Below, piece by piece: positions 46,150-57,417 of a stretch of 64,000 nt of DNA. Every line of letters begins with the position of its first letter. The first letter of the stretch is position 1. Source of the DNA: Mesorhizobium sp. M4B.F.Ca.ET.203.01.1.1 (GTDB taxonomy: Bacteria > Pseudomonadota > Alphaproteobacteria > Rhizobiales > Rhizobiaceae); assembly GCF_004791025.1 (NCBI RefSeq), contig NZ_SRUO01000006.1, positions 1 through 64,000 on the forward strand, written 5' to 3'. The notes under the pieces are model-generated. The model saw only the letters and a list, made by a program, of their open reading frames with translations, ran no database searches and had not been told where the DNA came from. The translations under genes were made by a program, and so were the position numbers.

Positions 46150-47439
46150 TCAATTGCCGGGGCGAGGCTGCTCGTCCGGCGCGAAGGCAAGCTCCACCGG
46201 CAGCGGCGCCTGCGCGCACATCGGCGCGAAGCTGCCTGTCGCGGTGGCTGGGACCGGCCGTGCCGCCAGCACCCGCCACGACACGAACAGGCAAAACGCC
46301 GAGGCGATGACAATCCCGACATAGATGAACGTCCCGGTGCCATAGACCGCGGAAAGCCCTGTCACGATGCCCGGCACCACAAACCCCGCCAGCGACCATG
46401 CAAACAGCATCGAGCTCGACAGGGCGAGCAGATCGTCCTTGCCGGCGCGGTCGGCGGCATGCGCGCTGGACAGCGAATAGATCGATTCCGACGCGCCATC
46501 CCAGATCAGATAGACCACGAGCAGAACGGCCAGCGCGCCGCCGTCGAAGGCGATGGCGAGCAGGCTGGCAACGAGGGCAAGCAGTGCCGCGCCGATCAGC
46601 ACATAGCGCCGGTCGGTCCGGTCCGAGATCCAGCCGAGCGGTATCTGCAGGATCAGCGTGCCGACCGGCATCGCCGACAGCAGCAGCGCCACATCCGCCT
46701 GGCTGTAGCCCTTGGCGGTGGCATGGATCGGCGCGAAACCGGAAATGATCATCGACAGGCCGCCGACGGCGAGCATGCCCGCCACCCCGACCGGCGAGAT
46801 CCGCCAGGCGCGGCCGAGCGCCACCGAGGCCGCCTGCGGCGGCGGCGGCTGCGCCAGCCGCGTCATGCCGACCGGCAGGATCGACAGCGCCGTGAAGGTG
46901 ATGCCGATCAGCGGCGCTGCCGCGGTGCGGATGTCGATGGCGGCGAGCGTCGCATAGCCGACGCCGAGGCCGGCGACATAGGCGACGTAGAACACCGCCA
47001 TGACGCGGCCGCGTATGGCATTGGGGACGGCATCGTTCAGCCAGCTCTGGGCGACGATGAACAGACCGCAAATGGCAAAGCCGTAAAGCGCGCGCGCCGC
47101 GATCCAGATAAGCGGGATCGGGCCAGCGCCGATCGCCGCGTTGGAGAGCGCGATCAGCGCCGAAAGCACCATGAACGCGCGGGCGTGACCAACTCTCCGG
47201 ACGAGAGGCCCGGTCAGGATGCAGCCGGCGAGCCCACCGGCCGAAAGCCCGGTGACGATCAGCCCGGCCCAGGTCGGATCGAAGCCGTCGGCGCCGAGCC
47301 GCACCGGGATGAAGGCGAACATCAGCCCGTTGCCGATCGCGATCAGCGCCATCGACGCCACGACGCTGGCAATGGCGATCAGCGGCGCCGGCTGGTTGCC
47401 GTCATCTGGCTCGATGGTGGTGCGGTTCTTCTCCAGCAT
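46150..47439 (-). CDS. Major facilitator superfamily transporter
   Basis: The 429-residue protein has twelve predicted membrane segments in two groups of six. It carries MFS loop motifs such as Gly-Pro-Leu-Val-Arg-Arg-Val-Gly-His and Gly-Trp-Ile-Ser-Asp-Arg-Thr-Asp-Arg-Arg. The second matches the A-like motif in the loop after helix 8. The N-terminus of about 20 residues is polar and the C-terminal tail proline-rich. The substrate cannot be read from the sequence; YcaD-like MFS proteins look similar. It is convergent with mscS. Confidence 0.85.
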   Translation of the reverse strand: MLEKNRTTIEPDDGNQPAPLIAIASVVASMALIAIGNGLMFAFIPVRLGADGFDPTWAGLIVTGLSAGGLAGCILTGPLVRRVGHARAFMVLSALIALSNAAIGAGPIPLIWIAARALYGFAICGLFIVAQSWLNDAVPNAIRGRVMAVFYVAYVAGLGVGYATLAAIDIRTAAAPLIGITFTALSILPVGMTRLAQPPPPQAASVALGRAWRISPVGVAGMLAVGGLSMIISGFAPIHATAKGYSQADVALLLSAMPVGTLILQIPLGWISDRTDRRYVLIGAALLALVASLLAIAFDGGALAVLLVVYLIWDGASESIYSLSSAHAADRAGKDDLLALSSSMLFAWSLAGFVVPGIVTGLSAVYGTGTFIYVGIVIASAFCLFVSWRVLAARPVPATATGSFAPMCAQAPLPVELAFAPDEQPRPGN

Positions 47440-47524
47440 TCACGCAGCATCGCCGACCTGCCGGCGAAAGGCCGCCGCAAAAGCGACATGGCCGAACTTT
47501 CCCCTTCTCGCTAAGGGGGACGTT

Positions 47525-48157
47525 TCAGCTCCTTGCCGCCTTGCGGATGGCACTCGACGACAGCGACGAGCGCGGGCCGTGGATGAAAGTCCAGGCCGGC
47601 GCCTTCATACGAGCAAGCCGCGGCGCGTCACCCTCGTCGACGCGGGCGTAGTCGAAGGTCTTGGCGACCACCGAGGAGAGGAACGACAGCGTCGCGCCCG
47701 GGCGGTCGATGACGGCGATCGGGAAGGTCATGACGATCTGGCGCCAACGCTGCCAGCGATGGAAATCGCGAAGCGAGTCGGCGCCCATGATCCAGACGAA
47801 GTCGACGCCGGGATTGCGCGCCTTGACCAGCGCCAGCGTGTCGGCGGTGAAACGGATGTGTTGAGCGGCCTCGAAAGCGCTGACCTTGATCTTCGGATTT
47901 TTTGCGATCTGCTCGGACAGCTGCAACCGCTCGGCCAGCGGCGCCAGCTCGCGCGTGCTCTTCAGCGGATTGCCCGGCGTCACCATCCACCACAGCTGGT
48001 CGAGCGCCAGCCTTCTCAGCGCGATCTCGGCGACCAGCGCGTGGCCGGCATGCGGCGGATTGAACGAGCCACCGAACAGGCCGACGGCAACGCCCTTGCC
48101 GGCATGCGGCATGCGCAGATAGTGCGCTGGGACGGCGGGCTGAGGGGACGAGAGCAC
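47525..48157 (-). CDS. nadD: Nicotinate-nucleotide adenylyltransferase
   Basis: The enzyme adenylates nicotinate mononucleotide in NAD synthesis. It has Gly-Leu-Phe-Gly-Gly-Ser-Phe-Asn-Pro-Pro-His-Ala-Gly-His near the N-terminus (nucleotidyltransferase His-x-x-His type) and Ser-Ser-Ser-Ala-Ile-Arg near the C-terminus. The start is uncertain. A GTG at 48157 keeps the rhizobial Tyr-Leu-Arg-Met-Pro-His lead-in and gives 210 residues; an ATG at 48112 gives 195. A palindromic repeat begins seven bases upstream of that GTG. It follows proA in the obgE-proB-proA-nadD order. Confidence 0.9.
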   Translation of the reverse strand: MLSSPQPAVPAHYLRMPHAGKGVAVGLFGGSFNPPHAGHALVAEIALRRLALDQLWWMVTPGNPLKSTRELAPLAERLQLSEQIAKNPKIKVSAFEAAQHIRFTADTLALVKARNPGVDFVWIMGADSLRDFHRWQRWRQIVMTFPIAVIDRPGATLSFLSSVVAKTFDYARVDEGDAPRLARMKAPAWTFIHGPRSSLSSSAIRKAARS

Positions 48158-48164
48158 GGTGCTA

Positions 48165-48326
48165 GGCCCCCCTCTCTGCCCTGCCGGGCATCTCCCCCTC
48201 AAGGGGGGAGATCGGCAGATCGTCCGCAGGCGCAAATCTTATGACGTAGGCGATTGGCGAAGCCCTATGCGCAAGTCGATCTCCCCCCTTGAGGGGGAGA
48301 TGGCCGGCAGGCCAGAGAGGGGGGCC
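48165..48326. repeat. 162-bp long inverted-repeat element (family C relative, copy 3)
   Basis: The arms GGCCCCCCTCTCTGCC... and ...CCAGAGAGGGGGGCC, plus inner hairpins CTCCCCCTCAAGGGGGGAG and its inverse, surround a core with GACGTAGGCGATTGGCGAAG. Only the core motif and the architecture are shared with the 190-bp elements; the arms differ. It fills the nadD-proA gap. Confidence 0.85.
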
Positions 48327-48361
48327 TGGGCGCAAGCTTCAACCTCTAGCGGCAAATAGCA

Positions 48362-49648
48362 TCAAGGCCTCACCTGTCCCGACCCGCGCACGCGGTACTT
48401 GAACGAGGTCAGCTGCTCGACGCCGACCGGTCCGCGCGCATGCATCTTGCCGGTGGCGATGCCGATCTCGGCGCCCATGCCGAACTCGCCGCCATCGGCA
48501 AATTGCGTCGAGGCGTTGTGCAACAGGATCGCCGAATCGATCTCGTTGAAGAAGCGCTCCACCGCTTCAGCGTCCTCGGCCAGGATCGCCTCCGTATGGT
48601 GCGAGGAGAAGCTCTCGATGTGCTCGATCGCGCCGGTGACGCCATCGACCAGCTTCACCGCGATGATGGCTTCGAGATACTCGGTTACCCAGTCGGCATC
48701 GGTCGCGGGACTGGCGTCGGAGAACGCCTTCAGCACCTCGTTATCGGCATGGATTTCGCAGCCGGCGGCCCGCAGCGCCTCGAGGATCGGCACCAGATGC
48801 GTTCCCGCCGCCGCACGGTCGACCAGCAGCGTCTCGGCCGCGCCGCAGACGCCGGTGCGCCGCATCTTGGCGTTGACGGCGATCTTCACCGCCATGTCGA
48901 GATCGGCCGATCGATCGACATAGACATGGCAAATGCCTTCGAGATGGGCAAAGACCGGCACCCGCGCCTCGCTCTGCACACGCTCGACCAGGCTGCGGCC
49001 GCCGCGCGGAATGATCACGTCGAGATTGCCGCCGAGGCCTTTCAGCATCTCGCCGACGGCGGCGCGGTCGGTGGTCGGCACCAGCTGGATCGCATCCTGC
49101 GGCAGGCCGGCCGCTTTCAGCCCCTCGACCAGGCAGGCATGGATCGCCGCGGACGAGTTGAGCGAATCCGAGCCGCCGCGCAGGATCACCGGATTGCCGG
49201 CCTTCAGGCAGAGCGCGCCGGCATCGGCCGTCACATTCGGCCGGCTCTCATAGATGACGCCGACGACGCCGAGCGGCGTGCGCACGCGCTCGATATGGAG
49301 TCCGTTCGGCCGGTCCCATTCTGCGATCACGTCGCCGACCGGATCCTTTAGCGCGGCGATCTCGCGAATGCCGTCGGCCATCGCCTCGATGCGCGACGGT
49401 GTCAGTTTCAACCGGTCCATGAAGGAACCGGAAAGGCCGGATTCCTCGCCATTCGAGACGTCGATTGCGTTGGCGTCGAGGATCGCCTGCTCGTTGCGAA
49501 GAATGGCTTCGGCCATGGCGACAAGCGCGGCGTTCTTGGCGGCGGTGGTGGCAATGGCCAGCGGTCGGGCTGCGGCGCGCGCCTGGCGGCCGATATCGGC
49601 CATCAGCGCCGCAGTGTCGTCTCGGGATTTTTCATGCAGCTTCAGCAT
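48362..49648 (-). CDS. proA: Gamma-glutamyl phosphate reductase
   Basis: The 428-residue enzyme reduces gamma-glutamyl phosphate to the semialdehyde, the second step of proline synthesis. It has the catalytic cysteine region [11 protein letters not shown] and the opening [11 protein letters not shown] cofactor motif. Length is normal. It follows proB with three bases between, in an operon with obgE. Confidence 0.95.
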   Translation of the reverse strand: MLKLHEKSRDDTAALMADIGRQARAAARPLAIATTAAKNAALVAMAEAILRNEQAILDANAIDVSNGEESGLSGSFMDRLKLTPSRIEAMADGIREIAALKDPVGDVIAEWDRPNGLHIERVRTPLGVVGVIYESRPNVTADAGALCLKAGNPVILRGGSDSLNSSAAIHACLVEGLKAAGLPQDAIQLVPTTDRAAVGEMLKGLGGNLDVIIPRGGRSLVERVQSEARVPVFAHLEGICHVYVDRSADLDMAVKIAVNAKMRRTGVCGAAETLLVDRAAAGTHLVPILEALRAAGCEIHADNEVLKAFSDASPATDADWVTEYLEAIIAVKLVDGVTGAIEHIESFSSHHTEAILAEDAEAVERFFNEIDSAILLHNASTQFADGGEFGMGAEIGIATGKMHARGPVGVEQLTSFKYRVRGSGQVRP

Positions 49649-49651
49649 GGC

Positions 49652-51867
<2,216 letters not shown>

Positions 51868-51894
51868 CTATTGCGCTTGCGGGATTGCTCTAAA

Positions 51895-51939
51895 GCAATT
51901 CCAGGAAAAGTGTGAGCGGTTTTCCGTCCGGAATTGCGT
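51895..51939. repeat. GCAATTCC short palindromic repeat (family A, copy 5)
   Basis: The 45-base copy runs GCAATTCCAGGAAAAGTG to TCCGGAATTGCGT without the insertion seen at 23674 and 24763. It lies upstream of obgE, in the promoter gap shared with the divergent gene at 52099. Confidence 0.8.
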
Positions 51940-52098
51940 AGGAAGAACGAGATAGGGCGGGTCGCCGTTTCCGGGAAACGCAGACCCGGTCCATCAAGCG
52001 GGGCGAAGGGCGAGGGCGGTTTGCGACTAAAGCGCCGGATGCCCTTTTGCCAGGGACGCGGTAGCACTGTGGGCGGGCGGAGCTGGAGGGGCGCGGGA

Positions 52099-52962
52099 AT
52101 GAAGCTTGTCACCTACAACATCCAGTACGGCATAGGTCTCGACGGCAGCTACGATGTTTCCCGCATCGCCGATGCCGTGCGCGGCGCCGATGTGATCGCC
52201 TTGCAGGAGGTCACCCGCAACAACCCCAGGAACAACAACCGCGACATGGTGGCCGAGCTCGGCGAGGCGCTGCCCGACTATTTTGCCGCCTATGGCAGCA
52301 ATTTCGAGGTCAACATCTCCTCGCGCCTGGAGGCCGGCCGCGCCATCACCACCACCTTCCAGCTCGGCAACATGGTGCTGTCGAAGACACCCATTCATCT
52401 GTCGCGCAACCTTCTTCTGCCGCGCAGCCGCAGCCTGGAAGCGATGAACTTCCAGCGCGGCGCGCTCGAGGCGCTGATCGAGACACCGCTCGGCTTCATC
52501 CGCTTCTACTCCACCCATCTCGACCATCGCAGCCCCGTCGAGCGCCAGAGCCAGATCCGCTTCCTGCGCCAGCGCCTGTTGAACTATGCGCTGGAGGGCG
52601 GCGGCCTTTCCGGCATTCCCGAAATCGGCCTGCCGGACCTGCCCTACCCTGAAGCCTTCATCGTCATGGGCGACTTCAACATGCTGCCCGGCTCGGCGGA
52701 ATATGCCGAGCTTGCCGGCCGCCCGGACCACGAATTCGGTATGCCCTTGACCGCCGACCTCGCCGTCGACGTCGCCGAGCGCCTCGGCGTCCCGGATCTC
52801 GCCACCTGGGTCGACCCGAAACGGCCCGACGATGCGAGCCGCCACAAGCGCATCGACTACATCTTCACCAGCGCCTCGCTCGCCAGGTCGCTGAAGCGCT
52901 CGTGGGTCGACCGGCAAGCGGTGGGTTCGGACCATTTGCCGGTATGGGTCGAGTTGGGCTGA
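52099..52962 (+). CDS. Endonuclease/exonuclease/phosphatase family protein
   Basis: The 287-residue protein has the EEP fold: Lys-Leu-Val-Thr-Tyr-Asn-Ile-Gln-Tyr-Gly, Ala-Leu-Gln-Glu-Val (metal glutamate), Met-Gly-Asp-Phe-Asn-Met (catalytic Asp-Phe-Asn) and Gly-Ser-Asp-His-Leu-Pro. It therefore hydrolyses phosphodiesters or phosphomonoesters; substrates of the family range from DNA to sphingomyelin and inositol phosphates. No signal peptide is seen. The ATG at 52099 starts the fold and the frame before it is unsupported. It is divergent from obgE. Confidence 0.9.
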   Translation: MKLVTYNIQYGIGLDGSYDVSRIADAVRGADVIALQEVTRNNPRNNNRDMVAELGEALPDYFAAYGSNFEVNISSRLEAGRAITTTFQLGNMVLSKTPIHLSRNLLLPRSRSLEAMNFQRGALEALIETPLGFIRFYSTHLDHRSPVERQSQIRFLRQRLLNYALEGGGLSGIPEIGLPDLPYPEAFIVMGDFNMLPGSAEYAELAGRPDHEFGMPLTADLAVDVAERLGVPDLATWVDPKRPDDASRHKRIDYIFTSASLARSLKRSWVDRQAVGSDHLPVWVELG

Positions 52963-52990
52963 GCGCCCTCAGATGCGCCCAAGATGGGTC

Positions 52991-53113
52991 GAGATTCAGG
53001 TCAGGCTGCGCCGAGAATGGTGACTTCCGAGACCCGGAGCGGAGCGTGCTTGAAGCACGTGAGCACCGGAAGCGCAGGAAGTCGCCGTTCGCAGGCCAGC
53101 CTCACCTGAATAT
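52991..53113. repeat. 123-bp repeat with ATTCAGGT/ACCTGAAT ends (family B, copy 2)
   Basis: Same length and ends as 12073-12195, including the hairpin GTGCTTGAAGCAC where the first copy has GTACTTGAAGTAC. That compensating change keeps the stem paired. It lies between two convergent genes. Confidence 0.85.
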
Positions 53114-53123
53114 CGGCCCATCT

Positions 53124-53711
53124 TTAGAAGTGGACCCAGTTGCGCAGGCTGGTCCACGTCTTGCGATCGAGCCGGTAGCGCTCGACCGGCACCTGGCCGG
53201 CGACGATCGAGTTCAGCATGCCCTGGCCGGCATACTGGAAGCCGCACTTGTGGATGACCCGGCGCGAGGCCGGATTGATGACCCGGGTCGAGGCGTGCAG
53301 CACCTGGGTCGAGGTGTTCTGGAAGGCGAGGTCGACCAGCGCGTGCGCGGCCTCCGTCGCATAGCCGCGCTTCCAGTAGGGTTCGCCGATCCAGTAGCCG
53401 AGCTCCAGCCCGCGATCGGTGGTGTTCAAGCCCGCGCAGCCGACGAAGGTGCCGGTGCCGGCTAGCGTCAGCGCATAGACGATGCCTGCCCGGCGCGATG
53501 AGGCCATGGCCAGGAAGGCGCGAGCCTCGGCCTCGCCGTAGGGATGCGGCATGCGGGCCAGCATCTCGGCCACATGACGGTTGTCGGCGAGCGCCACCAG
53601 TTGCCCGACATCGCTGTCGCGCGGGGCGCGCATCACCAGCCGCTCGGTGGCCAGCGCCGGGCAGTCTATCGCGTAACTTTCGTCGTCCGTGTCTTCCGCT
53701 TCGGCAACCAT
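53124..53711 (-). CDS. GNAT family N-acetyltransferase upstream of L27
   Basis: The 195-residue protein is a RimJ/RimL-like acetyltransferase: Thr-Glu-Arg-Leu-Val-Met-Arg near the start, Leu-Gly-Tyr-Trp-Ile-Gly-Glu-Pro-Tyr-Trp-Lys-Arg-Gly-Tyr-Ala-Thr-Glu-Ala in the middle and Asn-Pro-Ala-Ser-Arg-Arg-Val. GGAGG seven bases before 53711 fixes the start. It follows rpmA and rplU on the same strand but behind a terminator. In rhizobia such genes lie between rpmA and obgE; an acyl target on a ribosomal or other protein is possible. Confidence 0.9.
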   Translation of the reverse strand: MVAEAEDTDDESYAIDCPALATERLVMRAPRDSDVGQLVALADNRHVAEMLARMPHPYGEAEARAFLAMASSRRAGIVYALTLAGTGTFVGCAGLNTTDRGLELGYWIGEPYWKRGYATEAAHALVDLAFQNTSTQVLHASTRVINPASRRVIHKCGFQYAGQGMLNSIVAGQVPVERYRLDRKTWTSLRNWVHF

Positions 53712-53735
53712 TTTCAGTCCTCCAGGCAAAGAAAA

Positions 53736-53761
53736 AGGGGAGATGGAAACCCATCTCCCCT
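53736..53761 (-). terminator. Terminator after rpmA
   Basis: The stem AGGGGAGATGG / CCATCTCCCCT has a four-base loop and, read on the minus strand, is followed by TTTTCTTT. It lies between rpmA and the GNAT gene. Confidence 0.85.
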
Positions 53762-53829
53762 GATCCTTTTCCTGGCCTGGCCAGACACCGGTTCCCGAGA
53801 TGGGTGCCGGTGTTGTGGTGCGGAACCGG

Positions 53830-54099
53830 CTATTCCGCTGCTTTGGTAATCGGGTTCACCGAAACGTAGGTTCGGCCGTTGGCTTTTTTGTTGAAGGCGA
53901 CTGCGCCGGCTTCGAGCGCAAACAGGGTGTGGTCCGTGCCCATGCCTACGTTGGTGCCCGGATGCCACGAGGTGCCGCGTTGACGAATGATGATGTTGCC
54001 CGGAATCACGGCTTCGCCGCCGAACTTCTTCACGCCGAGCCGCTTGGAGTGCGAGTCGCGACCGTTGCGCGACGAACCGCCAGCTTTCTTGTGTGCCAT
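53830..54099 (-). CDS. rpmA: 50S ribosomal protein L27
   Basis: The 89-residue protein begins [16 protein letters not shown], the universal L27 start, and includes Ile-Ile-Val-Arg-Gln-Arg-Gly-Thr. Its N-terminal tail reaches the peptidyl transferase centre. It follows rplU by about 100 bases on the same strand. No N-terminal propeptide of the Firmicute type is present. Confidence 0.97.
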   Translation of the reverse strand: MAHKKAGGSSRNGRDSHSKRLGVKKFGGEAVIPGNIIIRQRGTSWHPGTNVGMGTDHTLFALEAGAVAFNKKANGRTYVSVNPITKAAE

Positions 54100-54201
54100 C
54101 TAACTAACTCCGATACGCCTCGAGGGGCGTTTGAATGGTCTTATGAACGCGTTCGCGTTCCGTTTCAAGTCCGATCCGGCGATCGTTTCGCCGGCTCCGC
54201 C

Positions 54202-54885
54202 TTACTTCTTCGCCAGCTCCTTGGCCTGCTCGCGCCAGTCCTTGATCTGGTCGGCGCTGAACGGCATGTGCTCGTCGATCTTGGCGACATCCTTGTCGGA
54301 GAGCTTGGCGAGCTGCGCGAAGGTGATGATGCCCTGCTCGTTGAGATCCTTGGCGGCGACCGGGCCGATGCCCTTGATCACGGTCAGGTCGTCCGGCTCG
54401 CCCTTCGGCGCCTTGAACAGCGGCGCGGCAGCGGCCTCGACAGTAGCTTCCGCCTTCGGAGCGGCTTCCTTCTTGGCCTTGGCCTCCTTCGGAGCGGCTT
54501 CGGCCTTCGCCTCGGCGGCAACCTCTGCCTTGGCCTCCGGCTTGGCGGCGGCCTTCTTCGCCGGCTTGGCGCCACCCAGCAGGATCTCGGCGATCCGGAC
54601 GGTGGTCAAAAGCTGGCGGTGGCCGATCTTGCGGCGCGAATTCTGCCGGCGGCGCTTCTTGAAAGCGATGACGGTGCGGTTCTTGCCCTGCTCGACGACT
54701 TCGGCCGTGACCAGAGCGCCATCGACGAACGGCGCGCCGAAGGTGACGTTCTCGCCCTCGCCATGCGCCAGCACATTGCCGATCTCGACGATGTCGCCGA
54801 CCTTGGCTTCGAGTTTCTCGATCTTCAGGAGATCGTTGGCGGCGACGCGATACTGCTTGCCGCCCGTTTTGATGACTGCGAACAT
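54202..54885 (-). CDS. rplU: 50S ribosomal protein L21 with C-terminal helix-hairpin-helix extension
   Basis: The first 105 residues are L21 ([12 protein letters not shown] and [11 protein letters not shown]). The rest, to 227, is an Ala/Lys/Glu-rich linker and a helix-hairpin-helix domain with Ile-Lys-Gly-Ile-Gly-Pro-Val. This fusion is usual for Rhizobiales. The start is the ATG at 54885; the ORF runs further upstream to 54966 in a region without ribosome site. rplU heads the operon with rpmA. Confidence 0.95.
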   Translation of the reverse strand: MFAVIKTGGKQYRVAANDLLKIEKLEAKVGDIVEIGNVLAHGEGENVTFGAPFVDGALVTAEVVEQGKNRTVIAFKKRRRQNSRRKIGHRQLLTTVRIAEILLGGAKPAKKAAAKPEAKAEVAAEAKAEAAPKEAKAKKEAAPKAEATVEAAAAPLFKAPKGEPDDLTVIKGIGPVAAKDLNEQGIITFAQLAKLSDKDVAKIDEHMPFSADQIKDWREQAKELAKK

Positions 54886-55282
54886 TTTTTGCCTTTCGCT
54901 GTTCGGTCGGCCTCGATGAACCGCATCAAGCGGTTCGGCCGTCTTTTTGTCAGTCTGCGGGTTCAAAAAACAAGCGGCGCGGAAGACCCCTCCACGCCGA
55001 TTGCGCGCGTTCCCTAACCGAAGGTCCGGTCAAAGTCAAGGCAAGCAGCCGACACCATGAACGTCGGGCGGTTAGCGGCGCCCAGGCCGGCCGCCGTCAT
55101 CCATGTGAGAGGCGAACGTTGACGCCGCCGACTGGCCACCTGGCCGCCCCGCGGGAAGCGCTTGGCGGTGACCAAATCGACACCACGTCAAAGAAGCCTG
55201 ACATCCGGCAGATTTGGCCTTGTAACCTTGACGTCCAGTCGTTATCTAGTGCGCCGCGCCGGCAACGGCCGACCATGACCGC
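54886..55282. other. Gap between rplU and tRNA-Ser
   Basis: The 397 bases contain the promoter and leader of rplU on the minus strand and the promoter of the tRNA on the plus strand. I see no ORF, riboswitch or repeat that I can support. Confidence 0.5.
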
Positions 55283-55372
55283 GGAGAGGTGGCAGAGTGG
55301 TCGAATGCACCGCACTCGAAATGCGGCATGCTCGCAAGGGCATCGGGGGTTCGAATCCCTCCCTCTCCGCCA
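55283..55372 (+). tRNA. tRNA-Ser(CGA)
   Basis: The 90-base gene folds as a long-variable-arm tRNA. The acceptor stem GGAGAGG pairs with CCTCTCC, the anticodon loop CTCGAAA carries CGA (reads UCG), the T arm is GGGGGTTCGAATCCCTC-like, and CCA is encoded after the discriminator G. Confidence 0.97.
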
Positions 55373-55472
55373 TCCTGCTCGTTCTTCGAGCTTCGGGGAA
55401 CAGCCCGCTCCTCGTGCGAAGCAGGTTGCCCCTCCGAAGCTTTGGCGCAGGCGGGCGGCTCGGAGCTGCCTT

Positions 55473-56960
55473 TCACTGACCCACATCGGCTTCGCGGATG
55501 AAATCGCGCAGCTTTTCCATGTCCCAGGACAGCGGGCGGTCATCGCTGTAGTGCGCGACGCGCTGGCGGATGGCGCGATAGATGGCATCGGTGCCTGGCG
55601 CCCGTGCCGCGCGGTCGGACAGGAAATCATGCGCCTGCGCGGCCGCCATGAGTTCTATCGCCAGAATGTATTCGGCGTTGTCGATGACGGCCAAAAGCTT
55701 GTTGGCCGCCACGGTCGGGTGGGCGAGGAAATCCTCCTGCAGGCCGGACGTGACGCCGCCGTCTGTCGCCGCCGGCGCGGCAAGGCGTCGATTGACGTTG
55801 CTTAGCGAAGTGGCGGTGTACTGGGCGATCATGAAGCCGGAATTGCAACCGCCTTCCGCCGCCAGGAATGCCGGCAGATTGTTGACCAGCGGGTTGACCA
55901 GGCGGTCGATGCGACGTTCGCTCATGGCGGCAACCTGCGCCAGCGCAATCGTCAAACTGTCGGCGGTCTGACCGAGCGCGGGCGCCACCGGATGCGCCTG
56001 CGAAAACACTTTCGGATCATCGATCGTGCCGGAGACCGCGGGATTGTCGGTTACCGAGGCCAGTTCACGATCGACCAGTAGCGCGGAACGCTCGAGGACT
56101 TCCCGCGCCGCGCCGTGCACATGCGGCACCGCGCGAAGGCTGAGCGCATCCTGCGTGCGACTGCCCTGCGCCGCCGCGATCAGCCCGCTGCCATCGAGCA
56201 GACGCCGCAACGACGTGCCGACTGCCTCGATGCCGGGCGACGGCCGCATGGCGAGCACATGTTCGTCGAAGGCCGCCATCTGCCCGCCCGCGGCCTCCAG
56301 CGTGAGCGCCGCCGCCGCATCGGCCCAGCACAGCAAACGCTCGGCGCGCACCAGCGCGATGCTTGTCAGGCCGGTAGCGCATGCCGTGCCGTTGACGAGG
56401 CTCAAGCCTTCCTTGGCGCCCAGCACCAGCGGCTCCAGGCCGATCTCGGCCAGAGCCTGGCGACCGTTCATCCTGCGTCCGGCGACCCTTGCCATGCCCT
56501 CGCCGATCAGCACCAGCGCGATATGGGCATTGTGCGTGAGATATCCGGCAGATCCCCGGGAAGGAACTTCCGGAATGCAGCCGCGCTCGAGGAAGGTGAG
56601 CAGATTGCGGACGATCTCGGGCCGCACGCCCGAATGGCCATGCGCGAAATTTGCCACCTGCACGGCGATAATGGCGCGGATACCGCGTTCAGGCGCCAGT
56701 TCGCCGACGCCGCAGGCGTGGCTGAGAATGATGTTGCGCGACAGCTTCTCCTGCATGGCTGGCGCCACCACCTGGCTTGCAAGCGCCCCGACCCCGGTGT
56801 TCACGCCATAGGCACGGATGCCCTTTTCGACGAGGCTTGCCACGATGCGGTTCGCATGGGCGATGCGATCCCAGGCGGCCGGCGCCAATTCCAGCTTTTC
56901 GCCGTCTCCGACGCGCGCGATGTCGCGCCAGTTTGCGGCATTGTCGATGATTATTGTCAT
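55473..56960 (-). CDS. Histidine ammonia-lyase-like protein lacking the MIO triad
   Basis: The 495-residue protein aligns along its length with HAL/PAL enzymes: Tyr-Gly-Val-Asn-Thr-Gly-Val-Gly at 51-58, Thr-Asp-Asn-Pro, Met-Ser-Glu-Arg-Arg-Ile-Asp-Arg-Leu and Gln-Glu-Asp. In HAL the electrophile MIO forms from Ala-Ser-Gly in Gly-Ser-Val-Gly-Ala-Ser-Gly-Asp. Here the region reads Gly-Ser-Ala-Gly-Tyr-Leu-Thr-His (136-143), with the triad missing. The frame is intact, so this is not an obvious mutation. Classic ammonia-lyase chemistry is unlikely, and the real substrate is unknown. It stands alone beside tRNA-Ser. It should not be named hutH on homology alone. Confidence 0.85.
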   Translation of the reverse strand: MTIIIDNAANWRDIARVGDGEKLELAPAAWDRIAHANRIVASLVEKGIRAYGVNTGVGALASQVVAPAMQEKLSRNIILSHACGVGELAPERGIRAIIAVQVANFAHGHSGVRPEIVRNLLTFLERGCIPEVPSRGSAGYLTHNAHIALVLIGEGMARVAGRRMNGRQALAEIGLEPLVLGAKEGLSLVNGTACATGLTSIALVRAERLLCWADAAAALTLEAAGGQMAAFDEHVLAMRPSPGIEAVGTSLRRLLDGSGLIAAAQGSRTQDALSLRAVPHVHGAAREVLERSALLVDRELASVTDNPAVSGTIDDPKVFSQAHPVAPALGQTADSLTIALAQVAAMSERRIDRLVNPLVNNLPAFLAAEGGCNSGFMIAQYTATSLSNVNRRLAAPAATDGGVTSGLQEDFLAHPTVAANKLLAVIDNAEYILAIELMAAAQAHDFLSDRAARAPGTDAIYRAIRQRVAHYSDDRPLSWDMEKLRDFIREADVGQ

Positions 56961-57221
56961 TCGTGCATTCCACCCGGGCTGACGCCCTCAAAAACTGCGC
57001 TGGGTCCCAGCAGCGCCGTACCTAAGGCTTTCCGAGCATGCCTTTTGTAGGAATTTCGCCGCGGCGGGGGACAAAGGTGAAAAAAATCGGCGGAACTTGG
57101 CTCGTGCCGACCGGCGTTCGGCAACTGCCAGCCAGGAATGCGCCTTACGATCGGGAAACGTGGCCTGAGCCACCGCGATGGCGGGTTCTTCTCCGCTTTC
57201 CACCGTCGGCATAACGCCGTG

Positions 57222-57392
57222 TCAGCGGTTGAACTTGCCCTCGTAACCGTAGCTAATGTCGCTCGGCAGGCTGAGCGCAGCTTGCCGGAATTCGAGGTTG
57301 AATATCTGATCGGCATAGCGGCCATCGTTCAACAGCCCGTCCCATGCGAAGAACGCGGCAACCGCGACAAGGATGAGCATAAACGATCGCAT
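57222..57392 (-). CDS. Small membrane protein of unknown function
   Basis: The 56-residue product starts with a hydrophobic helix (Met-Arg-Ser-Phe-Met-Leu-Ile-Leu-Val-Ala..., about 2-20) followed by a polar region with Trp-Asp-Gly-Leu-Leu-Asn-Asp-Gly-Arg-Tyr. GGAGG lies about ten bases before the ATG at 57392. It resembles the short hypothetical proteins common in mesorhizobial genomes. The helix may be a membrane anchor or uncleaved signal. It does not overlap another supported gene. Confidence 0.6.
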   Translation of the reverse strand: MRSFMLILVAVAAFFAWDGLLNDGRYADQIFNLEFRQAALSLPSDISYGYEGKFNR

Positions 57393-57417
57393 CGCGATAA
57401 TCCTCCCCCAAGGGGAA

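Noticed and set aside
55283..55472. Integration of a genomic island at the 3' end of tRNA-Ser(CGA)
   Set aside because: No integrase gene and no repeat of the tRNA 3' end was found nearby.
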